From positions 307,994,666-308,058,665 of the forward strand of contig CM057009.1 of the NCBI GenBank assembly GCA_029891345.1: DNA of 64,000 bases, written 5' to 3'. Shown here piece after piece: positions 34,030 through 47,399 of this stretch (the first letter of the stretch is position 1; the number at the start of each line of letters is the position of its first letter). Under the pieces are notes generated by a model that had not been told where the DNA came from, did no database searches, and saw only the letters and a program-made list of their open reading frames with translations. The DNA comes from Dryococelus australis. Its lineage: Eukaryota; Arthropoda; Insecta; Phasmatodea; Phasmatidae. A program made the position numbers and the translations under genes.

Positions 34030-34742
34030 CTACTGCGACGAGTAGGTTGCTAGGTATCTCTGTCCCATATTACTAGGTTCGAATCCATGTTTCTTCTTTC
34101 CCAACTTCAAGTAGGCCTTATCTTCAGTTACACATTTCCACTTTGTACTTGACGACATTTCATTATCAGAAGAATAATATTCATAATGCACATCATCGCC
34201 AGTACACTTGGAGTTTCCTTTTCCGTTCTCGATTTCCTGGATAGTTTTATCATCTTCAATTTTCACTTTACATGTTAGTGGTGTGCGGTTCGCACTCGCT
34301 GACGATATGTATGGCTCGCACTCTTCACTGTCTGTAACACTCGTATTTCCTTCTTCACACACTGTTGTGGCACACGATGCAGTTCCGGCTAATGATGTGG
34401 GAATTCGAACTATCGTAAGTTGACATTTTGAATCAGCAGGAAGGCTTGTCTTGTCTTGCGACAATGCATGCTGTCTCGTGCCAGGAAAAGGAGTGTATCC
34501 TTTACATGTACCAGTGCATCTCTTTAGATTATCTCTTCTGCAAATGCCGCACCACACATATCACATGTTAGTATTCTGGAGGTCGAGCCTTTTGAACGTT
34601 TACTTATCTCATCTCGACGAGCATGGAAGCTTCCGCTGAAAATCTTTCCACAGGAGCAACAGTGTTTTCCAGCCGTGAAGGAAGGTACGTCCATAGAGGC
34701 ATGCTTTACAGTAGGCTTCGTATCAGCTTGTGCCATCTTCAT
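34030..34742 (-). pseudogene. C2HC zinc-finger protein in the core of the palindrome, one frameshift
   Basis: The first segment (from 34,742) has CCSCGKIFSGSFHARRDEIS, then LTCDMCGAAFAEE. A frame change near 34,540 continues the second finger (DNLKRCTGTCKGYTPFPGTR) and a long acidic, Ser/Thr-rich tail of about 150 residues (SVTDSEECEPYISSASANRT) with a Lys-rich end. The overall plan, two or more fingers then an acidic tail, resembles the gene at 48.2-48.9 kb. Finger residues are partly lost (the second finger-ligand His and the Cys of the first are changed). It is read leftward, in line with the PolB remnant upstream. The function is unknown. Confidence 0.5.
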
Positions 34743-35297
34743 GGAAAATCAAACTGAAGTTCTTCCCATAGTAGCAGCATGGGTATATACTAGATCTCGC
34801 CTTTGTTCTCTATATGTAAATAGCTACTGATACATTTCATCAGTGAGACTTGAGCAATGGTTTCCTCTACTAGTCAATATAACTAGTCCTTCATCCAGCG
34901 GGTCCACACTTCACACAGACAAACCACCCCTGTGCTCATACTGCCAATTTTCGAGTCTCAGTCCGACACTTTATTCCGTCTCGAGTCAAGCGAAGGGTGC
35001 CTTTACATTATCGCTTCTACCAAATTGTGGCACTGCATGTGCTAGTATTCTGGAGGTCGGTTTCTTCATGCACAGTGCTGATCCCTCACTGCTGACCCCT
35101 TACTGCTGACTCCTCACTGTTAACATCCCAGTGCTACCGTCACATAGTAACGATGCCACACTATGTGTGACGTTCTGCTGTTGTAGTAATTTATACCTTC
35201 ATTCTGCTGGTCGAAGATGACGCTATGTTGTAATTCTCTCTGCAGTGGGGTAAATCTGTATGTGCCTAACTACAAAGTGGCCTATGTGAATTCATTT
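34743..35297. other. Non-coding gap in the core
   Basis: No gene is recognised. A short imperfect repeat of CACTGCTGACCCCTTA-type phrases lies at 35,080-35,125. Confidence 0.4.
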
Positions 35298-37285
35298 TCA
35301 ACCCTTTCCAATGCATTCTTCTTCCTCGCAGTAAATCTTCTGTATACTAACTTCGACACTGTCTTCTATGTCGTGTGTGTTATATAGAGGCACATTCGAG
35401 GTCTTGAAGTATCTCGAACTAAATTCATCGTCATGTGGTTCCGCTTTGGTATATTTACATTCCAACCACATATGATATTTAAATGCACCTTCTTTTTCCA
35501 TCTCATCTGTAAGTTGATCTATCATATTCTGCTTCATATGCTTAAGATATGTAGAAATATCTTTCAACATGCGTGATGCAACATATGTCTTCACAAGACC
35601 ACGGAACGCAGTTTGTTTCACAATGAATCTATTTTCATTTGGTACACTTGTAGCACATACAGGTGCAAGATGTTTTTCATATGTACACGTTTTTACATGG
35701 TTGTCACTTGCCTCAAATAATAGTTTTTCCTGCTAGTTATGTATTTTGCAACGTAATTCGACTGGAATGCTTGATAACATGTGAACTTACGCCCACACTT
35801 ATAACAGCTACAAGTTGAAAGGCCCCAGCTCGGCTTCTTAAAATATTCTACAGGTTTTTCATGTTGACAGGCAGTGGAACTTGTACTAAAGGTCTTGTCA
35901 CAGTGGCAACATAAATATCGCGATTCCTGTGGGAAATTCTACAAGCCCAGTATCGATGTTGCCGCTGGTGACAGTGCACTAGTATCCAATACAGCAGGCA
36001 AAGTCCATACTCTTGATGCTTGTGGATAATAGTCAGCAATGTTTATATCTGATAGTGAGAGTGCCCCAGTATCCACTGTGGATGTACATTTCTTAGCTGA
36101 CACGAAAGATAGACCATCACACAATACAAGATGTAGTTTTAAGCTATCACATCATCCAAATTGAGACTTTACTGTTCACATGTTAAGGTAGACTGTATTG
36201 TGTTCATAGAACAGCCAGACTCATGTCGACAGGCAATGCAACTTTTAGAGAATATTGTCTTGCAGAACGTGCACAAATATATTTCCGGAGTATTTTTCAA
36301 CTTTGCTCTAGTCAATGTTCTCTCTTCACCTAACAGCAAAGTAAATTCCGACAATTTCACATACTGTATATATGTACATACTTTCATATTTCGTTAGTGG
36401 GATTTAAGCTTTATGTAAATGTAAATTCAGCTAGGCATTGTATCTAGTTAACACTTTCCTGCATTTGTCCCTTGCAAAGTTTATTTACATAGGGCTTTCA
36501 CTATAGCTTCAAATCATGCCAAACACATTAACCTGGCCTCTCTCTGCCATACAGTTAAATCTCTCATGTGGTCGCATGTTGCTAATTTTCCAACAGATCT
36601 TGCCACAGTAGCGACATTGTTTCCTCCCCGAAGGATTGATCACATGAAGGTCGAACATTGGTGTACCAATACTCGATACAACATCCATATGTTCGCCACA
36701 AATTTGTGTCCATGTCGCTATTTTATTTAGCAGGTACAAGGGCTTTGCACTTTTTCATATGTATGTTAAAACTTTATGTATCATTGAAAAAACCTTGACA
36801 GTTATCACATCGATTACCTGTGCAATATGGATTCAACTTGCATTTATGCTTCATACGTCTCTTCGCAATGTAGGCATGTGCATATGTCCTGTTAGAGTAG
36901 TTGCATTGATGTCTAGGAGCTAATCCAGCCATTGTTTTCATGGTTGGGTACAATGCATTTTTGTCGATTCTATCGCAGGTATCTTCCAATCCTTAAATTT
37001 CAGTAAATACCACTAGACATGTGTAGGAAGGAGTTCCTTGCATGTTGCCATATGTCACTTGAAATCATCACACCATCGAAAATGTGTTTGACACTCTTTA
37101 CAATATATGGTAGCATGCTTCATGTTATGCGGACAACTAGTCTCATGTCGACGATCATTGCAGCTTTTAGAAAAGAGCTTCTTGCAGTAGCGACACAAAC
37201 AACTGTCCATTATCGTCGAATAAGAGTACATTTTCCATAGCCACTGTTCACTCTTAGAAGTCTGCATGGCAACTGAATCGGTCAA
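35298..37285 (-). pseudogene. Zinc-finger array plus N-terminal region of a PolB gene, truncated
   Basis: Reading leftward from 37,285 at least six C2HC fingers appear in different frames: CRYCKKLFSKSCNDRRHETS with its Cys, CKECQTHFRWCDDFK, CDNCQGFFNDT, CRYCGKICWKISNMRPHERF, CTFCKTIFSKSCIACRHESG and CHCDKTFSTSSTACQHE. Then 35,298-35,621 is one open segment, AFRGLVKTYVASRMLKDIST through KYHMWLECKYTKAEP to CEEEECIGKG, which matches the region that precedes the exonuclease in Polinton-like PolB genes. The next landmark, seen in the left-hand Polinton as EKGSGW, should follow but the gene stops here; exonuclease and polymerase domains are absent. Inference: this is a PolB gene that kept only its finger-rich front. 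Confidence 0.6.
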
Positions 37286-38214
37286 CCTATACTATACCCA
37301 TCATACTGCTAGTTTAACTACTACTTTGACATTCATATCTACCGACCTCGAAACTCCACACATCGAACTGAAGACTCTTGGACATCGGCAACAGCCAATG
37401 CTGCCAGGAATGCTCCTACAACCAGGAGGAGTGAGAGAACACACCCTTCCAGAATGAGGCCACCGGCAAAGACCTCATTGGATCCTGCCTCTAACAAGAG
37501 CTCCCAGAAACAGAACTGCGAGATTAACAATGATGATGACTCTCAGCCGAACCAGTGTCAGAATGACGATCTCATCAACAACTTCAGCTGCTCAACGTAC
37601 ACATCTGTCTCTGTCCTTTGTGAGTTCCTAAGGCTGTGAATAATATAGGTATTGAATGCTCCTTTTTGCTTGTGCATCTCCAGCACTCTTCCAGCGTGAT
37701 TTACACCAGCTCCTTGAATGTTGTTTGTCTGTTAGAGTATCACGTCCTTTTAAAACACTCTATACATGGTAGACAGCCGAGGATCTATTTGTTCTGTTGC
37801 AGATATGCAGGTAGAGGTTTGTATACATATTGTATTTCATGTCGTACATACATTAGAAGGAATTCTTTAGGTAGGTATGCGAGCTCAGTTTCATTGTCGA
37901 ATAAAGCAAGTGAGATTTAAGCATTCCATATTCCACAATACCTTATTAAATATTCTGCCCTCTACAATGACACACCAGCATTTTCACTGTGCCCGCGTGA
38001 TAAGTTTTGGATGATGTTTAGGTATGGTACAAGCTGCTAACCTAACTCTCAAGTCACACGAAATCAGTCAGAGCTCGAAGGACAGACTAACAGTGAATGA
38101 GCCACAGAGCTCGTGTATATGAATATAAAACCTCTATTTATATACACTCCAAATCCTTATCTAACATGGGAACTCTCAGAGAAATGATAAAACCCACAGT
38201 TACAGTTTGAAAAT
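37286..38214. other. Non-coding remainder of the core
   Basis: Short frames occur (for example plus 37,454-37,639, rich in Asn, Asp and Gln), but none is recognised. I see no repeat or structured element here. Confidence 0.4.
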
Positions 38215-38300
38215 TATATGTCAGGTGTGGGATTCAAAACTATGCTCCCTTTACAGGGAACCAGAGCTTAAATCCAACACTGCTCGGCCAGCCTGACAAT
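38215..38300 (-). repeat. tRNA-Leu-like sequence (pseudogene or SINE head)
   Basis: On the minus strand TGTCAGG...CCTGACA can form an acceptor stem, TGGCCGAGCAGTG is a good A box, GGGAGC resembles the long variable arm, and TTTTGAATCCCACAC contains a B box. About eight bases of the D/anticodon region are missing compared with a tRNA-Leu, so it is not functional. Confidence 0.55.
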
Positions 38301-41210
38301 TTGTATCAGTAAGGAAATTTCATGGTACCTAATGCTATGTGGTTGAAGGCTGCAAGTAAATGTCTTGCTTCCACTCACTTTCCAATGAACAACATATATT
38401 ACCTTTGTGCTTCTCTCTATGTCTATTCAGACTTTCACTGTGGGGAGAATATTGCCTCGTGAATTACATCTTGTACTTTCCATGGTAACATTGATATCAT
38501 ACTGCATGTCGAAGCTCGTGTGTTGGTTCATAGTGGTATTTGTGTGCCTGTAGCATAGCTATTAGAATAAACTAACCGTTTGCTATTCGAATGTACTAAC
38601 CAAAGTCCCCCCACATAAGATTCATGGTCTTTTCTAGCAACCACTGATGAGAGTGCAATATGCGATGGTTAGTAGGTTTTTCCTTTTGTGCACTCTAGTG
38701 GTCAACTGGAGAAATTACGATGGTGAGAGCAAGAAACTGTTGGCAGGGACCTTAGTTCGAGATTTCTTCCTGTGATAGTTCAAGACATATTTATTCGCAC
38801 AGCAGTTATCACATTAGTAAAAGTTACTATCTCCATGACACTGAAGCTGTTGACGAATGTCTTGCTACACTCGCTTCCCAATGAACGACAGACATTGCAC
38901 TTCTTGTTATGTCTTTACAGGTACGGGTAAACAAAGCATCACAGTGGAACGTTATTTATGCTGTTGGCAGAACATGCAATAACTACTTCTCATGTCGGTG
39001 TGCATTACTGAAAGTTGTTTCACAGTAGTAATAATGATACGGTAATGCTTGTAGCGACTATTCAGAGACCCATGGCGATGCTGACGGTGTTATAGATGGT
39101 AAGTATTTGGCCATTGTAGCATAGTATGCGATCGCAGTACTAATTTTGATACCATTATGCTTGTAGCATCTCTTCAGGGACTCTTGACGATGCTGGCGCT
39201 GTTACAGGTGTTAAGTCTTCAGCCATTTTCATATTGTAGCAGAGTACACGATGGAAGTGGTAACATTTATACTTCAATGCTTGTAGCAGCTCGCCGGAGG
39301 CCGTACTGATGCTCCTGGTATTACAGAAATTAAGTCTTCGACCATTGAATCCACCTGTAGTGGTGTACATGGTCGTAGTAGTCGTAATGGTCTACGTTCC
39401 TAAACCATGCTCGTCAACAAAATGACATCCATTGATGCTCAATTGTCAACACTGCATGTTCTTCTGCATTGCCTGTCTCAGGTTGGCTGTGTGATGCAAA
39501 ACATCAGCATGGTTGGTTACCTTATCAGGTCGATTGTTGTCTAGCCTGGTAAGTTGGTCTCTTTACACTCATTCTTCTTACACGCTCAACTAAGTCTTCA
39601 TTCGAACAGTGAGCATGCGAGGTAGGCTAATTCGTCGCACCGCATGGGTGGGTAGGTCTTGCAGACAATTACAGTTACTATCTTCATGACGTTTGAAACT
39701 GGTATGGTAAGCAGATGCCTTGCTTTGCTTAGTTACCAATGAATGACAAACATTTCCTTTGCACCTTTTCATATACAGCTTATACTTGTGTGTACATACA
39801 ACATCCCTATTGATTACCTTGTATGCTGAGCTGAACAACTTTCATGTGGTCGTACATTACCAAAAGTATTTCCACAATAGTAAAATTGATACCATTATAA
39901 TTGCAGCATTTCTTCAGCTTCATGAAGTTTGAAATTGGCTCTGTCAACTAAAGTACTGAAGCACTTGCTTCCCGATGAATGACAAACATTTCCATTCACT
40001 TTTGACATATAGCTTATCACTGCTGGTATACACCACATCGCAGTGGAATGCCTTGTATGTTGGGTTGAACATGCAATGGCAACTTTCATGTCGGTGTGCA
40101 TTACCCCTTAATTATTTCCACAATAGTAGCAGTGACATCTTAATGCCTGCAGCGACTATTCAGGACCCCTTGCTGTTGACGATGTCGCTGGTATTACAAA
40201 TGTTAAAATTCAATCATTGTTTCCATCTTCATATTGTAGCAGAATAAACGAGTAGTGGTCGTAAAGATCTGCTTTCCACCATGCTTTCAGGTGAAATGAC
40301 ATGATACTCGTTTGTTCACACTGCATGCGAATTTGTGGTGCCTGTCTCGGACTGTCTCGACTGTTGTACGGAAACTACCTGAAGGTACACGCATTGAATT
40401 TTCGGGCACAGATTGGAGATGGTGTATAACTGCCTGTAATGTCAAAGGCCCGGTATACAAGTACAGGTCGGCGACAGAGTATGCATGTCTGTAATTATAA
40501 ACACAGTATAATATTTTGTTTTCGTCGTCTCAGGCTGCCTCGACTGTTGGCTGTGAAGTTGGCTTCTCAACTTCTTTATACTTGTTTATCACTTAGTCTT
40601 CATTCAAAAACTCCCTGTTATGTGCATAGTAAATCACCACGTGTGTAGTTCTTGTACTTACTATTGTTGTTATATTTGGCAGTGGTGCGAATGTTTTCCT
40701 TCCACTTGCTTCCCTGCGAATGATTTTATATCCACTGCAGGCGAACATGCAATGACCATTTTCATGTTGGCATGCATTACCACTTATTTTACCTGTGTCA
40801 TGATTGGGCTCTCTATAGGAATTGAACCTGCAATACTTTATTTTCAAAGATGGTGCACAGTCTCCAACACCTACAGGTTATGCGCATTAGATCCTTTCAA
40901 TAGCATATGTAACAAGTAGCTATGTTTTGTCAAGGAGTGGTGATGTACTTACAGTACTTTCAGGTGTCAAGTTGTTTTTTGGTTGGTAATATATACAATG
41001 CACAGAAAAGTAGAACAGTCATTCTTGTCTGTGCTTCCAATGAGTTCAAGACGAAATACGCTCGATTACAGGTCTTTTGAAACTGCTACACCAGTAAACG
41101 TAACATCTGCTCTGAATAAGCAGAGTACATACATATTGTGGTTCTAGCATTATAGATTGTATGTACTTGAAATAAGTACATGTACTATTTGCCCCAGCAT
41201 GAAGCGGTGT

Positions 41211-41212
<2 letters not shown>

Positions 41213-41281
<69 letters not shown>

Positions 41282-41282
41282 G
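41213..41282 (-). repeat. (CT)n microsatellite
   Basis: About 34 CT units with one interruption; the inverted partner of the (GA)n tract at 27,613. Confidence 0.95.
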
Positions 41283-42799
41283 CACGACAAATAGTGTATT
41301 TTCTTTCGTAATTGTTTGACATTCTGTCACTAGGTACTGAATTACTCTCATAATGGGACATGCATGCGAATGGTCTGCCACCCTGGCATGTCTCTTTCTC
41401 TCAGCTAGTGGTATGTACCATCCATCGACATGCCTACACGATGTTCGAACAGACGGTTGACCGCAGCCTTATAGATTCTCACGATGCTCGTGCGGCAGGT
41501 CAAATGCTTTCTGCTGCTAGTGTTTGCCAGTTTCGTTTCACTCAGTTTGTACGGAAGCCGCGCATTCTGCCCATAAGGGATCTGGTTGTGTCTAGCATCA
41601 TCGATCATTGAGTATTCATTGCAGTAATGCGAACGACAAAGTATGACTGTCTTTTGCACTGAAGGCTCGGTACACGAGTGCGACGAGTGCAGGCTAGGCC
41701 AGTCATGAGCTTACTACTACTACAGTCATGGGCCCTTGAGCCCAGTGGTGGTGAGGACATGATATACAGACTGGCTGTAATTACGAACGTTGAAGTTTTG
41801 AGTGCAGGTTGGAGACAAAGTATGACTGCCTGTAAGTACACGCGCAGAGCACATGCCAGAGACATGGTATGACTGCCTGGAGCTATGTAGGCTCGATACA
41901 CAAATGTAGGTCAAATACAGAGTATGACAGCTTGTCGCACAACGATGTCGGGTCGGCTGCTGCTATTGTTGTAAGTGATGGCTGCACTACTCTGCATGTG
42001 ATGTTTTCATTTTGGCATACTGAGCCGGGCTGTATGCTCTAGCATCGTTGAACACACATACTATGCTTGTTTGACTGTGCTGGTTGGTAAATAGTTATAA
42101 CTGTTTGCATCGGTGTGTAGCAGTATTGACCTTATCGTTCCCGCACTTCACAAGTGGTACTTTTTTCGCCTAACATAATGTACATAACTACCTCAAACCA
42201 TAGAATGTCTGTTGTATGTGTATGTCATTATGCATATGTATGTTACTTCATCTCCTCGCACTTATCATGGAATGGTGGTCAACTGGTCAAGCCGTTGGAC
42301 AGGAAACCCAATGGAAGTCAGAATGATCCCACAATATTCCTGCATTTTTTCGCGAGTATGTAGGCACATGTGTGTATTTCTTCTCCTGGCAAGCAATATC
42401 TGTCGAGGACATCATTGGCTTTGGCGATGACAAGAATATTATCTGGTGAATGCGTACACCCTTGCTTATATTAACTTTAATTATTCTTCTCTTACCCATG
42501 CAATGTTTTTCGAGGACATCATTGGCTTAGGCTAGTTTAGAAGGAGAAAAATCTCCTACTCTCGGAGACAAGTCCAGTGAGTGCATAGGCCCAATATAGT
42601 GTATATTTTCCTACCCACACAATGTCTGTCCAGGGCATCATTAGCTTAGGCAAGTCCAGAATAGAAAAACCTCACTGGTTCGCAGAGGCAATTATGGTTA
42701 GAGCATACACCAAAGCAGGAATTTTTGTTCTCCTTACCACACAATATTTGTCGAGGATATCATTAGCTTAGGCGAGTCCAGAGAATGTATTTTTTGTTG

Positions 42800-44640
42800 G
42801 CTGGGGTGATACTTATGATATGAATTTTAGCTGTATCTCAGATGGTTCGGAAATTACAACCAACTATGCTTATATGTGTGGATGGGACATACTTAACCCT
42901 TCGATCATTTTTGTTCTTGGGGGTGATGCATATGATATGATTTTGATAGTCATATCGAAAATGGATTTGAATTTACAACCAAATATTCTTATAAGTGTGC
43001 TTAGGCTGTACTTGACACTTCAGTTCTTTCATTGTTGGGAGTGACATCTATATTGGGGCTTTATTACAGGGATTTCAGGATGGGGTTTCGTCACTGGGAT
43101 TCGGACGATAGGATTGGCAGGTCGCACTTTTCACTGGTAATGAATTGTGCATGGGAGCACTCAGGGAATTCCTTGGTGGGGTTTCATCGCAGGGATTTGG
43201 GCTGGGGCTTCGTCACAGGTACTCGGATAATAAAGTAGAAACTGCGCACTTTCGCTAGGGACTAATTGTGGGTGGGATCACCCAGGGGGAAACCTCACAA
43301 TCGGTATTACAGAACATGATGGTCGCACTTTCGCTAGTTATGATTTTGGTAGTTGTGTCTTACATAGTTTGGAAATTATAGCCAACTATGCTTATGCGTG
43401 CTCTTGGGTCATGTTTGACATGAGGCAGTACACTTAGGACATACTTAACAACTCGCTCCTTTTCGTTGTCTTTGGTGGTGCCTATGTTATGATTTTGGTC
43501 ACTATATCTTAAATTGTTTGGAACATACAGCCAACTAGGCTCATAGTAAACATAGGTCATACAAGACCTCTCGCTCCTTTTCATTGTCTGTTGTGATGCC
43601 TATGTTATGATTTCAGTAGGTATATTTGGAAACTATATCTTAAATGGTTCGGAAATTACAGCCACCTATTGTTATAAGTGTGCATAGGTCTTCCTAACCC
43701 CTGGAACCATCTCATTGTCTGAGGCGATGTCAATGTTATGAATTTGCTAGCGGAATCTTAAACAGTATGGAAATTACAGCCAAATATGATCATCTTTCCT
43801 TTTCTTATTCTGGGCGACACCTAAGTTATTATTTTGGTAGTAGTATCTCAAGTTATTCGGAGATTCCAGCCCTCTATGCTTATATGTATGCTAACATAAT
43901 ATTTAAACCTGCGTTCCTTTTCATTGTCTGTTGTGATGTCTATGTTACAATTTTTGATAGTTTTATCTCAAATGTTTCGGAAACTACAGCCAACTATTAT
44001 TATAAGTAGACATAGGTCATACTTTCCCCTTGCTACTTTTCGTTGTCTGGGGTGAAGCCTAGGTTACGATTTTGATAGTTATATTTCAAATTGTTCGTCA
44101 ATAATAGACAATTATGTTTATAAATAGAAACAGGTCATACTCGACCTATTATTCCTTTTCATTTTCTGGGGTGTTGACTATGTTATAATTTTGGCCACTT
44201 TATCTTAAAGGGTTGGAACCAACTATGCTTATAAGTAGACATAGGGTATACAAGACCTTGCAACACTTCTAGTCATCGGGGTGATACCTGTGTTATGCAT
44301 TTAACAATCTTTTCTTAAGTGGTTCGGAAATTAGACCAACTATGCTTATATGTACTTTTGGGTCAGGCTTGACTCGAGGCAGTGAGCTTATTACATACTT
44401 GACCCTCGATCCTTATAGTGGACGGGGGCGATGTCAGTTTTATGAATTTGCTAGTTTTATCTTAAATGGTTCGGAACTTACAGCCAACTATTCTTAAACG
44501 TAGGCTTAGGTCAAACTTTACCCCTCGCTCCTTTTATTTGTTAAGGCAATGCCTAGGTTATGATTATGTTAGTGGTATCTCACACAGTTCAGAAAATACA
44601 GTCAACTATGCTTATATGTGTGCATAGGTCACACTAAACT
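42800..44640 (-). repeat. Mirrored ~120-bp tandem array in the right arm
   Basis: Units contain CAACTATGCTTATAAGTAGA, CATAGGTCATACTTGACC, GTCTGGGGTGATGCC and TATGTTATGATTTTGGTAG, the reverse complements of the left-arm phrases. About fourteen units are visible. Confidence 0.8.
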
Positions 44641-45059
44641 GAGGCTGGCAGGAATTCCTGTAGGGGTCTCCACCCCCACGTGGAATTCGTGAGCAAGAAG
44701 TGATCACTTTTGGTAGGAAGGAAAGCTTGGTTGGGAGCACCCAGGGAACACCGACTGGAATACAAGAGCATGAAGTGCTGTCAGGTCGACTCCACACACA
44801 AGGAGTCAACACCACATTGAGGAGAAATCTAGCCGGATAGAGCAAATTCCGGTTGATTGAGCAAGTGCGCTCTTTCGGTGTGCGAAATGGTACAGAAAAT
44901 GCATTTCTAGCGTGAAATTTGAGCATGTGGACATTTCTAACAAGTTTGGCCTTTTTATTTGCGAAAAACAGTGTTTTCTGTGCGATAAATAGCCATGTGA
45001 CGTCAGCAAAGATGGTAGGCCTGGCACCCCTGGGTTAGAACGAATAATTTTATACTACT

Positions 45060-45065
45060 CTCAAG
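45060..45065. repeat. 6-bp target site duplication (right), ctcaag
   Basis: Identical to 23,400-23,405 and directly adjacent to the end of the palindromic element. Confidence 0.75.
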
Positions 45066-45539
45066 GCATGTACCATCAAGATGTTTAATAAGGCCCTAAA
45101 AGTTAATATGTGTTGATAATAAATGGTGAATTGGAACTAAAATTTAATAAATGTGTTGCTCAAAATATATGTTTATTTGGTCGAGAATATTTGGCGATGA
45201 AGGAATGGCAGCGTTTCTTGGGCTCACTACAATTCCTGGTTTGCCGATGAGGATATCAAATGTGATACTGTAAATGGTTTCCCAAATTGTTATTAAGACT
45301 GCATTATATAATGGTTATTTTTCTATGTACACATAAATCTCATTTCTATCAAACGAATGATTGGAATATTTTTCATTATTGTGTCTGAATTTATGTGCTA
45401 TCACGAAAAACCTTATATAATCATTTCTGTTATTATATAGGCGGAGTATTGTAAGGATGACTCCTGCATTATTAACAGGTGATGACAAATCCTGTCCTAT
45501 GTCTGGCACATGGGTACAAAAAAGTTAAATCGTCGCCGG

Positions 45540-45690
45540 CCATATTATTTGCCGTGGGATCCGAGACACTTTCATGCCGGCTCTATGCTCAAATAATGTA
45601 CCATGTCGTGTGTGGGATTAGAACCATCGCTAGTTGGCTCTCCTAAGCCCAGATGAGCGAGACGTCTCAGCGACTACTGTCCACATATTT
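45540..45690 (-). repeat. tRNA-like repeat (probable SINE)
   Basis: On the minus strand TAGTCGCTGAGACGTCTCGC is A-box-like and GGTTCTAATCCCACAC is a good B box, with GGGCTTAGGAGAGCC between them. No recognisable tail follows. The rest of 45,066-46,330 is unremarkable AT-rich spacer. Confidence 0.45.
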
Positions 45691-47399
45691 CGTAATATTC
45701 CCTCATGAAACTGGCTGACGAGTATTTCGTCCAATGTTTCATAAAAATACATGCTAAGAGAGAAAAAATTAATACGCTGTAATAAATGCAATTTTATGTT
45801 CACATATCCATTCCCTCTGAATAAGAAGAATCTTTTATTTATAGGATAGCTCTCATGAACTTCACGTGAGTATATAATTATACCGGAAATGTGATTTCAT
45901 AAAGTTGTTGGTAAATAATAAAAAAGGTAAATTATTTAAATGGTACCTCAAACTACAGTTTGTTTTGGAAAGCAAATAAACTCTTAAATGTAGAAATGTT
46001 CTACAGAAATAAATATTTCATTTTAACCTAATTTGCACTCAACAAAACAGCCATACTTGCTCTATTTGACTTTACATTTGCGTTGCCTTGATGAATCCGT
46101 TTATTTAAAAGAGTCAGTAGTATAAGATCGAATGAGAGTATTGTTAAGGTGTAAACTTATCCTGGTACAACTAAAAACAATATTTTTTGTAAATTATTTG
46201 GACATTTATATTGTAAATATTTGTGAAATTACGACCAATATACACGTTATCTGATACTGCACAAGTCTGTCGAAGGGCTACTTTAACACGTATTAAGTCA
46301 GCTACTAATGTAGCTATCATGACATTTGTGAGTAAGAGGAAATAGAGAAGCATGGGACAATCTATTCCGGAGTAGGAGCCAGGCGCCAGCTGGCCACCAT
46401 ATTATGACATCACCCAGCCACCATCTTGGATCTATGTGACCTTGACCTTTGACCTTTTATCCCAAAAATCAAAACATTAAAAAATCTAAAAAATCCAAAA
46501 AATTACAAAATTACAAATTATTAAAAATCCCAAACATTCCAAAAATTTAAAAATTTAAAAATCGTTAAAAATTATTGTAAAATGCCAGTCCCACTGGGGG
46601 TTTTTTCTCCTAAAAATGTCCATTTTTCCATCTAAAATTCCCATTTTCCCTTCTCAAAAAGCACTAAGCCCTTTTTTTTCTTTACAAAATTTATCAATCG
46701 GGAGCTTTGGAGGTACTTACCAGGAGTCAGGACTTGGGACTCAGACATAATATCCCTAATATACATGACCTTATATGACCTTGAAAAATACACAAGAGAA
46801 TTTTTAAAAATGTAATAAATTCAAAACAGTGAGCGAGTATAATACATTATGGACTACTATAGCCATTTTGAATTCAAGTGACCTTGACTACCACCCCAAG
46901 ATCTTAAATGTCCTAGAACACAAGAAAATCTTTAAAAAATCCCAAAAAATTCAAGAAAATCTAAAAATAATATATAGCAACATTAAACAATTATAACAAA
47001 CTATTAAAATTCTATAAATAAAAAAATAATATTTGAAAATGTATTTTAAAACTTATAAAATTAAACTTTTGTAATCTTTGGACTTAGAGGTGACAAGGAC
47101 CGGTTCCAGTAACCGACCAGGTGCCATGTTATGACGTCACCCAACCATCATGTTGAACCCAGGTGACCTTGATCTTGACCCACGACTTTGACCCTATAAC
47201 TGTTACCTTTATGACCTTGAAATAAAAACCTTGAGAAAAACTTTTACAAGTTTAATAAATTCATAAAGGTCAAAGAGTATATTATATTACTGACTACTAC
47301 CGCTATTTTGTATCCATGTGACATTGACCTTTGCCCTTTGACTCCTTACCTTTGACCCCAAATATTACAAAAAATCCAAAATATAATAATAAAAAGAAT

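Larger units (their letters stand above)
23406..45059. mobile_element. 21.65-kb palindromic Polinton-derived element
   Basis: The left end TGTAGTATAAAATTATACG and the reverse complement of the right end AGTAGTATAAAATTATTCG match, and perfect ctcaag hexamers flank both. The two arms (23,406 to about 33,772, and about 38,318 to 45,059) are inverted copies; landmarks that mirror each other include the ~120-bp repeat arrays, the (GA)n/(CT)n tracts and the zinc-finger-like repeats. Without the pogo insertion each arm is about 6.7-7 kb. The unique core is about 4.5 kb and holds zinc-finger and PolB N-terminal remnants. Terminus, duplication length, size and gene remnants point to a Polinton whose terminal repeats expanded or were duplicated while most genes were lost. 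Confidence 0.8.
38318..45059 (-). repeat. Right arm of the 21.65-kb inverted repeat
   Basis: This arm is the inverted partner of the left arm and lacks the pogo insertion. Landmarks run in reverse: zinc-finger-like repeats (38,480-39,400), the empty pogo site (about 41,080), (CT)n (41,213-41,282), a block with TGTCGAGGACATCATTGGCT repeats (42,370-42,790), the ~120-bp array (42,800-44,640) and the end segment. Many small insertions and deletions separate the arms, so they have not been kept identical by recent gene conversion. Confidence 0.75.

Noticed and set aside
38215-38300. Functional tRNA-Leu gene
   Set aside because: Bases are missing from the D/anticodon region and the anticodon arm cannot form properly.
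41046-41381. Frame with an Arg-Glu repeat
   Set aside because: Translation of the (CT)n tract.
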